Positions 21,462-33,025 are shown, numbered from the stretch's first letter. The stretch is 64,000 nt of DNA from Rapana venosa (GCA_028751875.1 CM054138.1:40925326-40989325), one strand, 5' to 3'. Program-made: numbers and translations. Notes: generated by a model not told the origin, from the sequence alone.

Positions 21462-21780
21462 ACCCCCCAAAGCCAAGTTTTAAGCAGCATCGCGCATGGG
21501 TGACCAGATTTTTTGGATGGGTGACTGTTCGCGCGCCTTTGCTACAGTACCAGTTCGGCCCAGTTCACCTCAGCTGTAAATGATACCTACCCTCCTTAGG
21601 GTCAGGGAAGGTAAAGCAGAGAGGAAGAGTAGATGGTTACTGCCCTCATATGCTGGCCCCTAGAAAGTGGAGGTCTCTGATCCACCATCACATCAAGATT
21701 ATCGCCCCCTACTACCTTACAGGTTATGGACGCCTATAAAAAAAATACATAAAAAAAACAACCTCGTTTTTTACCTTTAG
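21462..21780 (+). mobile_element. tRNA/5S SINE, right part
   Basis: Resumes with CCCCCCAAAGCCAAG, then the 5S-derived TTAAGCAGCATCGCGCATGG and GGATGGGTGACTG, then the CAGCTGTAAATG centre. The tail contains A-rich noise before TTTACC and a flanking ACCTGGTCT. Confidence 0.82.
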
Positions 21781-24700
21781 ACCTGGTCTACTTACGTTTG
21801 TTTTTGTCTGTTATACATGCTATGGGATTGATGGCTTTAACAAGCGTACAAAATGATCAGACAGCACAGCAAGTTTTAACTCAGGTGGTTTTTTTCCTCT
21901 AGCCTGGTGTCATAGCCAGAAAGTGCCCAACACAAGAATGCTGGTTCGAGGTGGAAAAACAAAGTGGTCCACACTTCCTCCCAGTCCCCCCACACCCCCC
22001 CCCCTCCCCTTTCCAACCCCCTAACACCAAGGCTTGAGTCCTTAGAGGTGACCCATTACTTTCATGCGATAAACGACTGGTGTGAAAAATGAGTTGTTGT
22101 CACAATACAAGGAACATTTTCAGCAGCGTCCACATATAAGAAACCTCTTTCTTTTCATAATTAAACCAGTTGATTTTCCCCAAATCAGACTGCAGCTATG
22201 TAAAGTGTTTGGGGGGGGGGGAGGTAGGACCCTAAATGGTTCCATATATGTGTGTGTTTGGGGGGGGGGGGGCCTAAATGTGGTTGCTGCGTTTTATGTG
22301 GAAAAATCTCAACTTTAGTTAACCTGGCAGCTGTAGCAGGAATCCCCCACAAAAAAAGTTAAATCTATTTGGTTAAAAAAATGTTCTTAAATTTTTTAAA
22401 AAAACATATCTTTAGAGGAAAAGACTTTAACGTCCTTGACCCCGTTACGTCCGTAGCGACTGTAACGGTGACCGCCGCTAGATTCCAATAAACTGACCCC
22501 GCGAGCCGACGTTGGTGCTTCCCAGTGGGCAGCACTTTTCCATCACACCAGCCCATCGTGGGTTTTCACATAATTGACTGAAAATTGGTGGGATTGCGAT
22601 GCAGGGAGTGTTAGAGAGGGTTGCCAGCTGATAGATTTAGACACTAACCATGCGTGGAATAGGGAGGAATGGAAGAAATAACAGCCAGCAAACCGGAACG
22701 CGGTTCAAAATCGTAGCAAAGTGGAGGGAAAAAAATGGTGTCTTCTTGGTAGCGAACGATTCATCTGATTAGCGAGATGATTAATTGAATGTTTATTGTA
22801 TTGGAAGGTAGAAAATTTTGAACACAATTGTTAAGATGAGTCCGATAATAAATGGCTTACAAGGAAGAGGAGGACAAGGAAATGCTGCAGTTTAGGGAGA
22901 AGAGTGAGCCAGAAAAATAATGTGCTACAGGTGCACATTCCTTTCCGGACCTGTGGCCACACACAACGGACTGTGGAGAAAATTTTGACCTACCGGCCGT
23001 CCTACTGCATAGACCCCTGAAAACGATGCCTTTTGACTGTATTTCTCATAATTGCCACACTTCTGCCTTGAAACTGCAATGACAGAAACAAACAGATATG
23101 CCGATACCACAAATTGCAAGAAGGAAAAGAAAAAAGGTCTCCAGTCTGCAAGGTTACAGGTTGACCAGCAAAGATACACCCCTCACTACATCCATAATTT
23201 GTGCTTTTTGTGATTATGAGACCACTGAGCACATCACTATCGACTTACTGTAGAGAGACTACCAACATTAAAATTTTTGTATGGTTTACAGAAGTTCTGT
23301 TTTGTTTCAAATTTGTCACACCTGTGCTGGTGACAGTCGATTGTAAAATAATACACTCTGAAACACTAACTAACATGTGGTAGGCCAGGCACACGCCTAT
23401 ATGAAACGCATAATAAAGACACATGTTGATTGAATATGACTTGTTTTCAAAAGAAAAAGTGTTAAACAAAAACTCTGTTCTCCTTGAGACAAACCATAAA
23501 ACAACAGAGTTATGGGGACATTTTGTGACAGCATCCATGAAGTAACTATCACACATAACCATATGGTAAACAACATCCAGCTGGGTATCAGTTCCTTATC
23601 GAACACTAACATGCAGTAACAATTGTCAAATCCTGCAGGATTGCGTGTTTTACGTATATATCCTACTTAACCTGTGATTGGTGACAAATAACGGTGACAT
23701 GACAAGACACATAACTTGCGCCTAAATGCAAGTAACAAAGACATACTTGCTAGCTTGGACAAAATTTCAGCTTGGATAGCCTGCCAGCACACACACAATT
23801 GTCTTAAGAATAAAGTAAGTCCATTTGGGGGTAGAAAACCTTCAAGAATTTCAAAATCTACAGGCAGTTTAGCTCTGTAAGAATCCAATAACCAGATGTC
23901 AAAGAGCGACTGCTTATGATACCATTAGTGTGATTGATGATCATTTGTCAAGAACTGAAGAAGCATGAATGAATATGGGGTACTTGATTGCACCTAGGGC
24001 CAAAAACGTGGCTGACACTTAAACTTCATAGCCGGTATGATGGACTGCAGATAAGACGGCATAGGCCTGAGGGTCAATCAGAGAATGTTGTGGAACTACA
24101 GAGCAGAGCATGAACATTCAGTTCAGAGGTCACAGAAGGGGTTTCAGTCTTGTCATTGCTTGGGGACTGGAATTGAAGGGAGACGAGGAAAATTCTGTGT
24201 TTGACAGGTCTCTGTGTGTGTGTTGGATTCCAACTGAAAAACATTACCAACCAAATGTGTGTCAGTCTGTCTGTCTGTCTGTCTCTGTCTGTGTCTGGCT
24301 GTGTTTGTTTGTATCTATTGATTGGTATATCTATAGAACTGTCTGGCTGTCTTATCTGATCTATCTGGTGATTTTATTTTAACAAGATAATAGCACTGTG
24401 TAAATTCCATATCATCGTCGTCGTCATCATCATCATCATCATCATCATCATTATCATCTATCTGTCAATCTATATCTTTATCCATCTGTCTGTCTATTTA
24501 TATCAGTATTTCTGAAAGTTTCAAAGCAGTGACTCACTCTTTGTAGCTGAATGAAGCACCCTGATTAACTTGCCCATGACAATGGCATGAACAGCAAAGT
24601 TAACCAAATTTAAAAAAGAGATCAACCTGAATACAGTTTGTTTCTGTTTCTGTGAAAATAAGAATTAAAGCTAGAAAGAGACACATATGAGGCAAAGTAA

Positions 24701-24907
24701 ATAATCAGATAAAAAGTATGTCATCTATTAATAACCATAGTATGATCATGATCAAGGAGAAAAAATTGTAGCAGTCGAGGCAGCGTATTTCTGAAATTTT
24801 TAAAAAAAAAAAACCCAAGAAGCAGCAACAATGAATGCAACAACAAAAGTACAGGAGAAACTTTGCATTATGGCTGGCATTATTGAAATGTAACTTCTTC
24901 CTTTCAG
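21781..24907 (+). other. RRS1 intron 3, distal part (copy A)
   Basis: Unassigned intron DNA colinear with copy B 59,094-62,174. Includes G-runs at 22,208-22,275, a CpG-rich patch at 22,435-22,515, (TGTC)n at 24,265-24,300 and (ATC)n at 24,416-24,452. No gene seen. Confidence 0.65.
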
Positions 24908-24952
24908 CTACCAGAGCCTAAATACACCACAGTTCTGCCCAGAGAGAAAGCG
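24908..24952 (+). CDS. RRS1: RRS1 exon 4 (copy A)
   Basis: 45 bases between a TTTCAG acceptor and a GTAAAG donor. It encodes LPEPKYTTVLPREKA, matching LPEPTTRLPREKP of human RRS1. Six extra bases (AAATAC region) relative to copy B add two residues in frame. Confidence 0.87.
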
Positions 24953-25426
24953 GTAAAGTCTGTAGATCAGTGTGCATGGAGTAGATCTGTCTGATAATGA
25001 TCATCAGAAGAGAGAGAGAGAAGTGTGTTGTATGTGTGGGTGGGTGGTGTGGTGTGTGTGAGTCTCCAAAAGTTGAACTGAACAAAAAGGATATTTGCGT
25101 GGGACATTTCAGTATGAAGTCTTCAAAGCTATTTTCTTTGCTATTACAAGTTGTCTTTGAATAAATTCTGCAGCTAAGAAGACAATGTACTAGCTTTTAG
25201 AGATGTAGGGAAATGATGAAGTTGAAGGGTGAAACTTTGATGTGTGACAGTAAGACGAAACAGATTCTTGTTATATTGCTGATACAAAAGAGTTAGCTCC
25301 CCATCATCCTGCCAAGGATGAGTAAAGTAAAGGGACTTTGAATTAATACCAACATTTTGAAGTTGCCACCGGTTGCAGTACAGCGGTTTTTTTGTTTTCT
25401 ATAGCACACAACACAACACATTCATA

Positions 25427-25857
25427 TGTGACACTCCACACGTAATGAGGTCGCTAGCACCTGACCCACTTTCCCGCTAGGAACCACATTTTAGGCAGTT
25501 GGGGGGCAGGTTGTCGATTTTGAGATTTTGACTGTTATAGAAATATGGCCATTATCCTAACCTCTAAGGAAATAACAAGGCGTAATTTGTTTCCTTTGCT
25601 TTAAAAACATGTTTTAAAAATACCCAAGTCCTCTTTCTTGACCACCATGTTTACGAACGCTAAAAACTGGTCCATTTTCATCATATTGTCCCTTTCTGCA
25701 TCTATCATTTCAATTGTAATAATTTTTTCATAGAATTATCCGATATTCAATCTTTTTTAAAAGTATGAATAGCCTTTTTATTGGCGAAAGGATAACAAGT
25801 GAATAACTAAAAAGAACCTCAGGTGCACTGCCACTCGTTATGTGGTGGAGTGTCACA
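25427..25857. mobile_element. Non-autonomous DNA transposon (MITE), TA target
   Basis: 431 bp with imperfect terminal inverted repeats: TGTGACACTCCACACGTAAT on the left matches the reverse complement of TTATGTGGTGGAGTGTCACA on the right. TA flanks both ends, as expected for a Tc1/mariner-type target duplication. No transposase inside. Copy B has it at 62,695-63,127. Confidence 0.85.
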
Positions 25858-26489
25858 TAATTATGTTCAACTCTACTGGCAAAATACATACAGGATCAGT
25901 CAAATGTAGGAGTGCAGTCCTTGGGAGTTGCCAGGTCAGAGATTTCTTTTGAACAGCAGCACGAGTCTTGAGTTTGCTGCACACTCTCACCTACTTTATT
26001 CTTGAAACCTCTTCCTTGAGACATATGAAATTTTATTTAAAGAGGGTAATAGATTAAGTACAATGACTTTTTATCATCCAGCTTTCAAAAAGGGAAAAAG
26101 TATAAACACCAAAGCAAAGCAATATACTTGAAAGAGAAACAAAAATGGACAGGAAGGGAGTAAAGGAAGCGACAAAAGAGAAAATACACCAACAATAAAC
26201 AAATACATCAAGAACAAGAAGGTAGTAATGTCGTCACTATTGTCAACAAGCCATGAAGTAGTAGTATTTATTAGATAGTAGTAGTAGTAGAGATAATGAA
26301 TGTTCTAACTATGCGGGGTAATGATGAACGATGGCAGTGCCGACGATGATGATGGGTGATTAATAAAAATAACAGCGAGTGAAGCTGATGACAAGAGAGT
26401 GACAGAAAAGACAGATAGAAAGACAGACAGACGAACAATGCAAGAGGCACTCCCTTGAATGCCACATTTCTCCTGTATACTCTTGGTCA

Positions 26490-26640
26490 TCATCATTGCC
26501 CATTAGCAAACCCAGCGGTGTAAGGGCAGCAACAAAGCGCTTCCACTCCTGCCTATTCTGGGCCAACCAGTCACGGATCCCAAGATGCTGCAAGGCCTTC
26601 ATCTCACCTTTCTACAGTTCTTTGATGCAGCATTCATACG
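26490..26640 (-). mobile_element. RTE LINE 3' end fragment
   Basis: Minus strand reads LAQNRQEWKRFVAALTPLG, the extreme C-terminus of an RTE reverse transcriptase, followed by the short ATG/ATC tail near 26,490. The same end is longer at 33,535-33,895. Confidence 0.82.
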
Positions 26641-26704
26641 AGTCTCACTGGACCGGGAGTCCTTCGCACCAAAGTATAAAGTAGTCTTAAGTTGCAGTTA
26701 CTGT

Positions 26705-27012
26705 AACTGCTCTTTTTTTTTTACGGGACAGGTTGTTATAGCCCTGTGCCCAACCCCCAACCTGAGGAAGGGTCCACCTTATCGCCTCTTACGACATGCC
26801 TGGTTTGGAGGGCAGGGACCTATACTTGCAAAGGCTCACCATTGTAAGCATACCCCAGGGAGTCCACGTGGGTATCGTCTTGGTGGCAGATCCATTCATA
26901 ATTTGTTTTTTACTGGTGACATTGATCTCTTTGAAGGCAGTAACAATCAACTCCAAGGACTTACAAACAAGCTGAAAGAACGAGCCAGTGCTTTTGGTAT
27001 GGAAAAAAATAG
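26705..27012 (+). mobile_element. RTE LINE RT fragment, upstream half
   Basis: Plus-strand RT. The catalytic region reads LGGRSIHNL and then FTGDIDLFEGSNNQLQGL, where FADD has become FTGD. It continues with TNKLKERASAFGME and is then interrupted. The protein resumes at 28,386. Confidence 0.8.
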
Positions 27013-27905
27013 ATAATAATAGTGAATGGAATTTATATAGCACTTTAACTTGCAAAGACAAATCAAAGCACTTGCATTCAACCTATTCTTACTCAGCCAT
27101 GCAACCAATAACAAACATTTAATAGTTTAAACAAACAAATATGACAAACATGGTACGTTGCAGACCAAATCTATGAAATAAAAATTACGACAGTGAAAAC
27201 CAGTTACTCAAAAGCACACACACAGAGGTCATACACTTTTTCAGGGTGATGGGACTTCGGTTAGTGAAGGAATTGACTGTTCTGATATGAAACAAGAGGG
27301 GGAAGTCTTAGGTTTGAAAGAAATGTCTTGGGGCTTGGATTTTAAAGTGTCATAATAGGCTTTTGGCGAAGAGAGAGAGGGAGATCATTCCAGGTCTATG
27401 GACTCAAAATAGAGAAAGAGCAACGACCAATGGTGGATTGGTTGAATCTAGGTATTTGTAAGCCCAAGGTATCTGCAGCAGAGTGGAGGGAACTTGGAGT
27501 GTACAGGTGAAGACATTCACAGAGGTAGGAGGGTGCAGTCTTGTGGAGACATTCGTAAGAGGGTGATCTTATAGTTTACTCTCTGTGGCACAGGCAACCA
27601 GTGGAGAGATCGCAAGAGAGGGGTAATGTGTTAGATTTTTTCTATCTGAGGACTAGTCGAGCTGCAGAGTTTTGTATATGAAGAGAGTGGATAGATGATG
27701 CTGGCAGACCAGCCAAAAAGAGAATTGCAATAGTCCAGACATGAAAGAATGAGAGACATGACAAGTTTGAATATAGCATCGGTGGACAGGTACTTTTGAA
27801 TTGCACTAATACGCCATAATTGATAGTAGCATGACTGACAGGTGTGAGTGATGAATTTTTGCATAGAGAGTGTGATGTCAATAACAACAACCTAGATACT
27901 TCACA
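27013..27905 (-). mobile_element. L2/CR1-like LINE 3' portion nested in the RTE
   Basis: Minus strand. The frame at 27,864-27,640 reads CQSCYYQLWRISAIQKYLST and LILSCLDYCNSLF, the hallmark C-terminal RT region of L2/CR1 elements, followed by LLRSLHWLPV at about 27,600. The 3' end at about 27,080-27,015 is the GCGCTATATAAATTCC-type tail (here GTGCTATATAAATTCC) ending in ATTATTATC. 5'-truncated and inactive. Confidence 0.82.
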
Positions 27906-27970
27906 GCAGTGGCTAGAGGGACTGATGTAGTGCAGAGAAGAACAAGGGCAAGGTAAACAACACCGGTGAG

Positions 27971-28386
27971 GTTACAATTAGTGCGTCATGAATGGTTAGC
28001 AATGTGAAGAAGAAGAAGACTGTTACAATTAGTGCGTCATGAATGGTTAGCAATGTGAAGAAGAAGAAGACTCTGTTACAATTAGTGCATCATGAATGGT
28101 TAGCAATGTGAAGAAGAAGAAGACTCTGTTACAATTAGTGCGTCATGAATGGTTAGCAATGTGAAGAAGAAGAAGACTCTGTTACAATTAGTGCATCATG
28201 AATGGTTAGCAATGTGAAGAAGAAGAAGACTCTGTTACAATTAGTGCATCATGAATGGTTAGCAATGCGAAGAAGACTCTGTTACAATTAGTGCATCATG
28301 AATGGTTAGCAATGTGAAGAAGAAGAACACTCCGTTAACAATTAGTGTGTCATGAATGGTTAGCAATATGAAGAAGAAGAAGACTC
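27971..28386. repeat. 53-bp minisatellite, eight units
   Basis: Eight copies of a ~53-bp unit beginning GTTACAATTAGTGCGTCATG and ending in (GAA)n plus GACTCT. Unit starts: 27,971; 28,023; 28,075; 28,128; 28,181; 28,234; 28,281; 28,334. The seventh start follows a unit shortened by loss of GAA triplets. It lies exactly between the LINE and the resumed RTE. Confidence 0.95.
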
Positions 28387-28965
28387 ATTCAAACACCTTG
28401 CCTTCACACTGACCAAAGATGGCTGCTTTGTGGCCGACGTAAGGATCAGAACACCCCATACAACCTCAGCCATTGCAAAGATGACCAGGATTTGGAAAAG
28501 CAAAAAGATCAGCTCCCCAACAAAGTTGAAGTTTGTTTGTTTTTTGGTAGAGCAATCCTTATATTTGTACTGCTGTACTTGTGTAAAGGTTGGACCTTGA
28601 CTGCAGAACTGGAAAAGAAAATTGAAGCCTTTGAAATGAAAGAATTGAGAAGACTTTTAGACATCTTCTGACAGAAGCAAGGAGTCTGTGTGGCAAGAGG
28701 TGATCATCAGGAAAGCTGGGCCACAGGTTGTTGTCAAGAGGGAGACACTAGGTGGTTTGTCACTTCAATGCACCCCAGCTCTCTTAAGTCCCAGCCAGGG
28801 GGTAATGAAGGAAAGAAGGGGCAGGGCAGACAGAGGAAGAGCCAGAGGAAGAACAGCATATCTTGGACCGGCCTGGACATAGGCTGTGATGCTGCGAAAG
28901 GCTGAGAAAACTAGGACTCCCCCTCACAAACACCCTGGTCAATGGATGACTGATGATGACTGATG
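28386..28965 (+). mobile_element. RTE LINE 3' end
   Basis: Continuation of the RTE at 26,705. It reads AFTLTKDGCFVADVRIRTPH, then KMTRIWKSKKISSPTKLK, AELEKKIEAFEMKELRRLL, QRKSQRKNSISWTGLDIG, and ends in an ATGACTGATGATG tail typical of RTE elements. Confidence 0.83.
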
Positions 28966-29384
28966 ATTATGACCCTTATGCAAAAACAGCAAGGCTTGGA
29001 GGGGGCTACTGATCTGCATTCCCTGTTCTCTTTGGCAACCCTAAGCTACGATTTCGTTTCATCACTAACTTTATAATATTGTAAAGTTAAAAAACAAAGT
29101 TCTGTGATTCTGTGCCCTGTATTGTCATGTAAGCTGATTTGATTCTCAGCAGTCATAAACACAGGAACTAAACATGTCCCTAGGTTCTTTGGACCCTGCA
29201 TCCCGATCACTTGGCGGTTTGTGATTTTCTCTTTCGCTTGGGTCATCAAGTAAAGGACAAAGAGTCATAAGCTCTGGGACCTGGCCATTGCAATGCAGGT
29301 CTTTGCTGTGTGCCGAATAGAAATCCTTTGTCAGAGACTGGAAGATTGTGACAGCATGACTGAGTTATCTTCCTCTGCTGGCAG

Positions 29385-29482
29385 GCTCTGAAGCCCAACA
29401 GCCACAAGTGGAGAAATTTGCCCGCCTGAAGGCATTCAGAACAAGAAAAAAAAAAGAAATGCTGTGGGACGAAGAATCACAG
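29385..29482 (+). CDS. RRS1: RRS1 exon 5 (copy A, frameshifted as written)
   Basis: The acceptor is GGCAG and the donor GTAATG. In two frames it reads ALKPNSHKW, then KFARLKG, then the lysine-rich run and EMLWDEESQ, matching RRS1's RWQQFARLKGI...KKK...LVWDEVSGQW block. As written, two bases are missing (after GTG at 29,410 and in the AAGGC at 29,430) and the A-run at 29,445-29,454 is one base long. The net exon length returns to 33 codons, so these are probably consensus errors. This is the last RRS1 exon visible. Confidence 0.84.
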
Positions 29483-29926
29483 GTAATGTGAGCTACATCC
29501 ACTTGTACACCTAAACATCATCCAATCATATACATTACTCGTGGTCATACTGATAACTCGTGTTAACTTATAGACATGCTCTCACAGACAGTTTTTTTTT
29601 TTGTTTGGTCAATCTTGTTTGAGTCTTATATAACAGTGGCAAGTCCTTCAGATAAGACTATAAAAACTGAGGTCTTGTGCGCAACACATAATGTAGAATA
29701 ACTTGCCACCACCTTAAAACCTGTTTCCACTTTTTGGAAGAGTAGGCCAATGCCAATGGTGAAGAGGAAATGATTACTGACTAACAAACAAACGAAAATC
29801 CAACTCAAGCACACATAGTTAGACATCATCCCTGATGTTGAAATGCAGCACCTTCATGGGGGCAAAAAAGTCTGACTTGCAAACTCATCAACCATAGGTG
29901 AACCAGGACTCTAGTTGAGGAGCACC

Positions 29927-29980
<54 letters not shown>

Positions 29981-30169
29981 ATACATATTTGCCGATTCAG
30001 ACAGGGGCAGCTTGAACCTGATGTATTACTGCCTGTCAGCCAGAAACAAGCAGAAAGTTTGGGTTGAACATGTCTTCAGGCAAAGGTTGTTGTCTGCAAC
30101 ATGCAGTTTATTGGTCAAAAAACTGGATACATGACATCTTTAAGATCTCTTTTCTGATTATAAAGTGTT
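29483..30169. other. DNA after RRS1 exon 5, up to the contig end
   Basis: Contains a degraded SINE 3' module at about 29,665-29,830 (GGAAGAGTAGGCCAATGCCA) and an (AT)n(GT)n tract at 29,940-29,983. No further RRS1 exon is seen. Confidence 0.6.
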
Positions 30170-30669
30170 NNNNNNNNNNNNNNNNNNNNNNNNNNNNNNN
30201 NNNNNNNNNNNNNNNNNNNNNNNNNNNNNNNNNNNNNNNNNNNNNNNNNNNNNNNNNNNNNNNNNNNNNNNNNNNNNNNNNNNNNNNNNNNNNNNNNNNN
30301 NNNNNNNNNNNNNNNNNNNNNNNNNNNNNNNNNNNNNNNNNNNNNNNNNNNNNNNNNNNNNNNNNNNNNNNNNNNNNNNNNNNNNNNNNNNNNNNNNNNN
30401 NNNNNNNNNNNNNNNNNNNNNNNNNNNNNNNNNNNNNNNNNNNNNNNNNNNNNNNNNNNNNNNNNNNNNNNNNNNNNNNNNNNNNNNNNNNNNNNNNNNN
30501 NNNNNNNNNNNNNNNNNNNNNNNNNNNNNNNNNNNNNNNNNNNNNNNNNNNNNNNNNNNNNNNNNNNNNNNNNNNNNNNNNNNNNNNNNNNNNNNNNNNN
30601 NNNNNNNNNNNNNNNNNNNNNNNNNNNNNNNNNNNNNNNNNNNNNNNNNNNNNNNNNNNNNNNNNNNNN
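30170..30669. other. Assembly gap, exactly 500 N
   Basis: 500 unknown bases, a round number used as a default spacer by scaffolding software. Its true size is unknown. Sequence on either side need not be adjacent in the genome. Confidence 0.99.
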
Positions 30670-30694
30670 TGTCTTTTTCTTCTTCTTTTTCCCC

Positions 30695-30732
<38 letters not shown>

Positions 30733-31345
30733 CTATTTGTCTTTTTGTATGTATGTATGAATGTATGTATGAGTTTTTTTTATTTTTTATTTTTTTTATT
30801 CTTTATATCGAGGATAATGGATATGCACTTATGTGCTTTAAACATCCAGTCCCCGTGTGTAGGTGGGTTTGAAAAATTTTGTCATCTGTTCCCACCGGTA
30901 CACAATGGCCTACTCTTACGAAAAGCGGAAACAGGATTGAACGTTGTGCGCAAGATGTTCTGCGTGCGTTCGCAACCAGGACCTCAGTTTATATATATGT
31001 ATGTTTGTATGTATGTATGTGTGTACGTATGTGTGTGTGTGTATTGTGTATGTAGTGTGTATGAGTATGGGGTATGTATGTATGTATGTATGCATGTGCG
31101 CATATGCATGGTGTTTTATGCCTGTGTGTAAAACGCGCGCGCGCGCGCGCGCGCGCGTGTGTGTATGTATGTTTCCCTGTTTTGTATATGCCTGTGTGTA
31201 AACGCGTGTATGTATGTATGTATGTATGTATGTATGTATGTATGTATGTATGTATGTAGGGTATGTATGTATGTATGTATGTATTTAGGGCCTGTGTGTA
31301 TGTGCGTATGTGTATTTGTGTTGAGTGTTTTCTCTGCAGGTACAT
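30670..31345. repeat. (CT)n, SINE piece and (GTAT)n array
   Basis: CT tract at 30,690-30,731. A minus-strand SINE 3' module at about 30,795-30,990 includes CTACTCTTACGAAAAGCGGA. Then GTAT/GTGT repeats to about 31,320, with an alternating CG tract at 31,132-31,157. Confidence 0.85.
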
Positions 31346-31650
31346 ATACATTCCATGTTGCAATCTATTTCAGCGGGTCCCTCCTCATTTACTGGCGACT
31401 TCAAGCGAGTGGTTCCAAACATCTTCTCTTCATTTTAAAGTGCATCACTCGGGGAAGTATCACGCTGCCAAACCGAATTTTTCCCAAACTTTATCATGGA
31501 AATCACGAGTTTGATCATGACATAAAGAACTGTTGATTACTTCATCACAGAAACTCAGCTCATTGGAATATTATTAGAATATAACTGTTAGAATGGAAAA
31601 AAAAGTTCTGGAGCTTGGAGGGGCGCAGAAGAGAACGAACTAAGGAACGA

Positions 31651-31696
<46 letters not shown>

Positions 31697-31857
31697 CACA
31701 ACCCCGCCCCTGCGCAAATAATTTTTAGAGGCTAACAGATTGAGCATGACAATACCTGCCCTCCTGAATTTTTTTTTTTAAAAGGGCAAGAAAAAAAGCA
31801 ACAAAGAAGTACAAAAACTGAAGAAAAAATGCTGGGACACCCAAATTACAGACAAGC
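31346..31857. other. Unassigned DNA with a (CA)n tract
   Basis: A possible acceptor (TATTTCAG at 31,373) precedes a stretch whose translation I cannot place. (CA)n at 31,652-31,694. No supported exon. Confidence 0.4.
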
Positions 31858-32222
31858 CCTTATGCCAAAACCCCCAAAACCATTATTGCCAAACATAACC
31901 AACAGACAGCCCTTATTGCAAAACATAACCAATGACAAGCCCTTATTTCAAAACACAACCAATAGACAAGCCGTTATTGCAAAATTTAATTAACTTACAA
32001 GCCATTATTGCAAACATATATTTGACCACAAGCTATTACTTTCAAAATATACCAACAGAAAAAGCCTTACTGCAAAATATAAACCAACAGATAAGCCATT
32101 ATTGCAAAAACATAACCAACAGACAAGCCATTATTGCAAAAAATAACCAGCAGGCAAGCCTTACTGCAAAACATAACCAACAGACAAGACCATTTTTTGC
32201 AAACATAATTTAACGGACAAAC
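31858..32222. repeat. ~31-bp minisatellite, about 11-12 units
   Basis: Degenerate repeats of TTATTGCAAAACATAACCAA followed by CAGACAAGCC. The 93-codon open frame over it is a by-product of the period. Confidence 0.9.
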
Positions 32223-32402
32223 AAAATGAAGAGCTATCAAGTCTACTGCATGAAGAGATATCCTGGAAAGGACAAAAAGAAAACTTTCAAACAAATAGAT
32301 TTAAACTACTATGGAAAACCAGCATATCCAAAGCATGATAGGCATTTTGAAAATGTCTGTTACGTACAATAGGCGAGATACTTTGTCCCTTTTTCAGCAA
32401 AA

Positions 32403-32421
32403 GGTGAGATCTAGTGAGCGG

Positions 32422-32464
<43 letters not shown>

Positions 32465-32888
32465 GGAGAGAGACAGACAGACAGAGAGACAGACAGACAG
32501 GCGGACGGACAGACAGACAGACAGACGGGCGGACGGACACCCAGACGGAGAGAAAAAAAGACAGAGAGAAACAGAAAGAAACAGAGACAGACAGACAGAC
32601 AGAAACGAGACAGAGAGAAACAGAGACAGACAGAAAGAGAGACAGAGAGAGAGAGCTAGAGATACACAGAGAGACAGAGACACAGAGAGGGGCAGAGGGA
32701 GACAGAGAGAAACGAGAGAGCTAGAGAGACGACACAGAGTCAGAGAGAGAGAGCTAGGAGACAGACACAGACAGACAGACAAAGACAAGAGGACAGCTCT
32801 GAACGATTACCGAAGAAGCCAGCCTAGCCTACTAGGGCGAGAGAGAGAGGAGACAGACTGGCCCTAGGCTACTGCAGACGTGCTTCAG
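32403..32888. repeat. (GA)n and (CAGA)n purine-rich tract
   Basis: Pure GA at 32,424-32,460, then CAGA/CGGA repeats to about 32,790 and degenerate GA-rich DNA up to the EPDR acceptor. The GAGCTAGAGA motif recurs. Confidence 0.92.
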
Positions 32889-33025
32889 TTTGACAGGGGA
32901 GCGAAAGGTGTTCATCGAGGGCAAGATGAAACTATGACTCCGTCAACAAGAGGATCCGGGAATTCGAATACGAGAAGGTTGGCAGTACAGTTCCCGTGTA
33001 CGACAAGCTGAAATTGTACCAGCTG
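32889..33025 (+). CDS. Ependymin-related protein, internal exon (frameshifted as written)
   Basis: The acceptor is TGCTTCAG and the donor GTAAGC. With small indels the exon reads [30 protein letters not shown] and [10 protein letters not shown]. This is the N-terminal half of the ependymin fold, where the peptide carries the YD...KR.R...E pattern before the LF/LY strand. Ependymin-related proteins are secreted, calcium- and lipid-binding glycoproteins, often multi-copy in molluscs. The signal-peptide exon is not found upstream; it may lie in the gap or be hidden in repeat-rich DNA. Together with the exons at 33,988 and 35,635 it forms one plus-strand gene. The two indels (near 32,907 and 32,931) are probably consensus errors. 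Confidence 0.83.

Larger units (their letters stand above)
24953..29384 (+). other. RRS1 intron 4 (copy A)
   Basis: 4.4 kb. Contains a MITE (25,427-25,857), a short RTE end (26,490-26,640), an RTE RT piece (26,705-27,012) split from its 3' end (28,386-28,965) by a minus-strand LINE and a minisatellite, then about 400 bp of unassigned DNA. Copy B follows only up to the TTAA at 63,325. Confidence 0.75.

Noticed and set aside
22435..22560. CpG-rich patch as a promoter
   Set aside because: It is short, lies in the middle of RRS1 intron 3, and no exon on either strand starts nearby.
27971..28386. Regularly repeated 53-bp units that could suggest a CRISPR array
   Set aside because: There are no unique spacers: whole units repeat head to tail. 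The DNA is animal and lies inside a retrotransposon.
30064..31131. A 355-codon frame crossing the gap
   Set aside because: It is open only because N codons contain no stop; the ends are simple repeats.
31373..31534. Possible EPDR or RRS1 exon after TATTTCAG
   Set aside because: The translation matches neither protein and there is no convincing donor.
31858..32222. Long open frame over the 31-bp minisatellite
   Set aside because: The frame follows the repeat period; there is no start context, splice signal or family resemblance.
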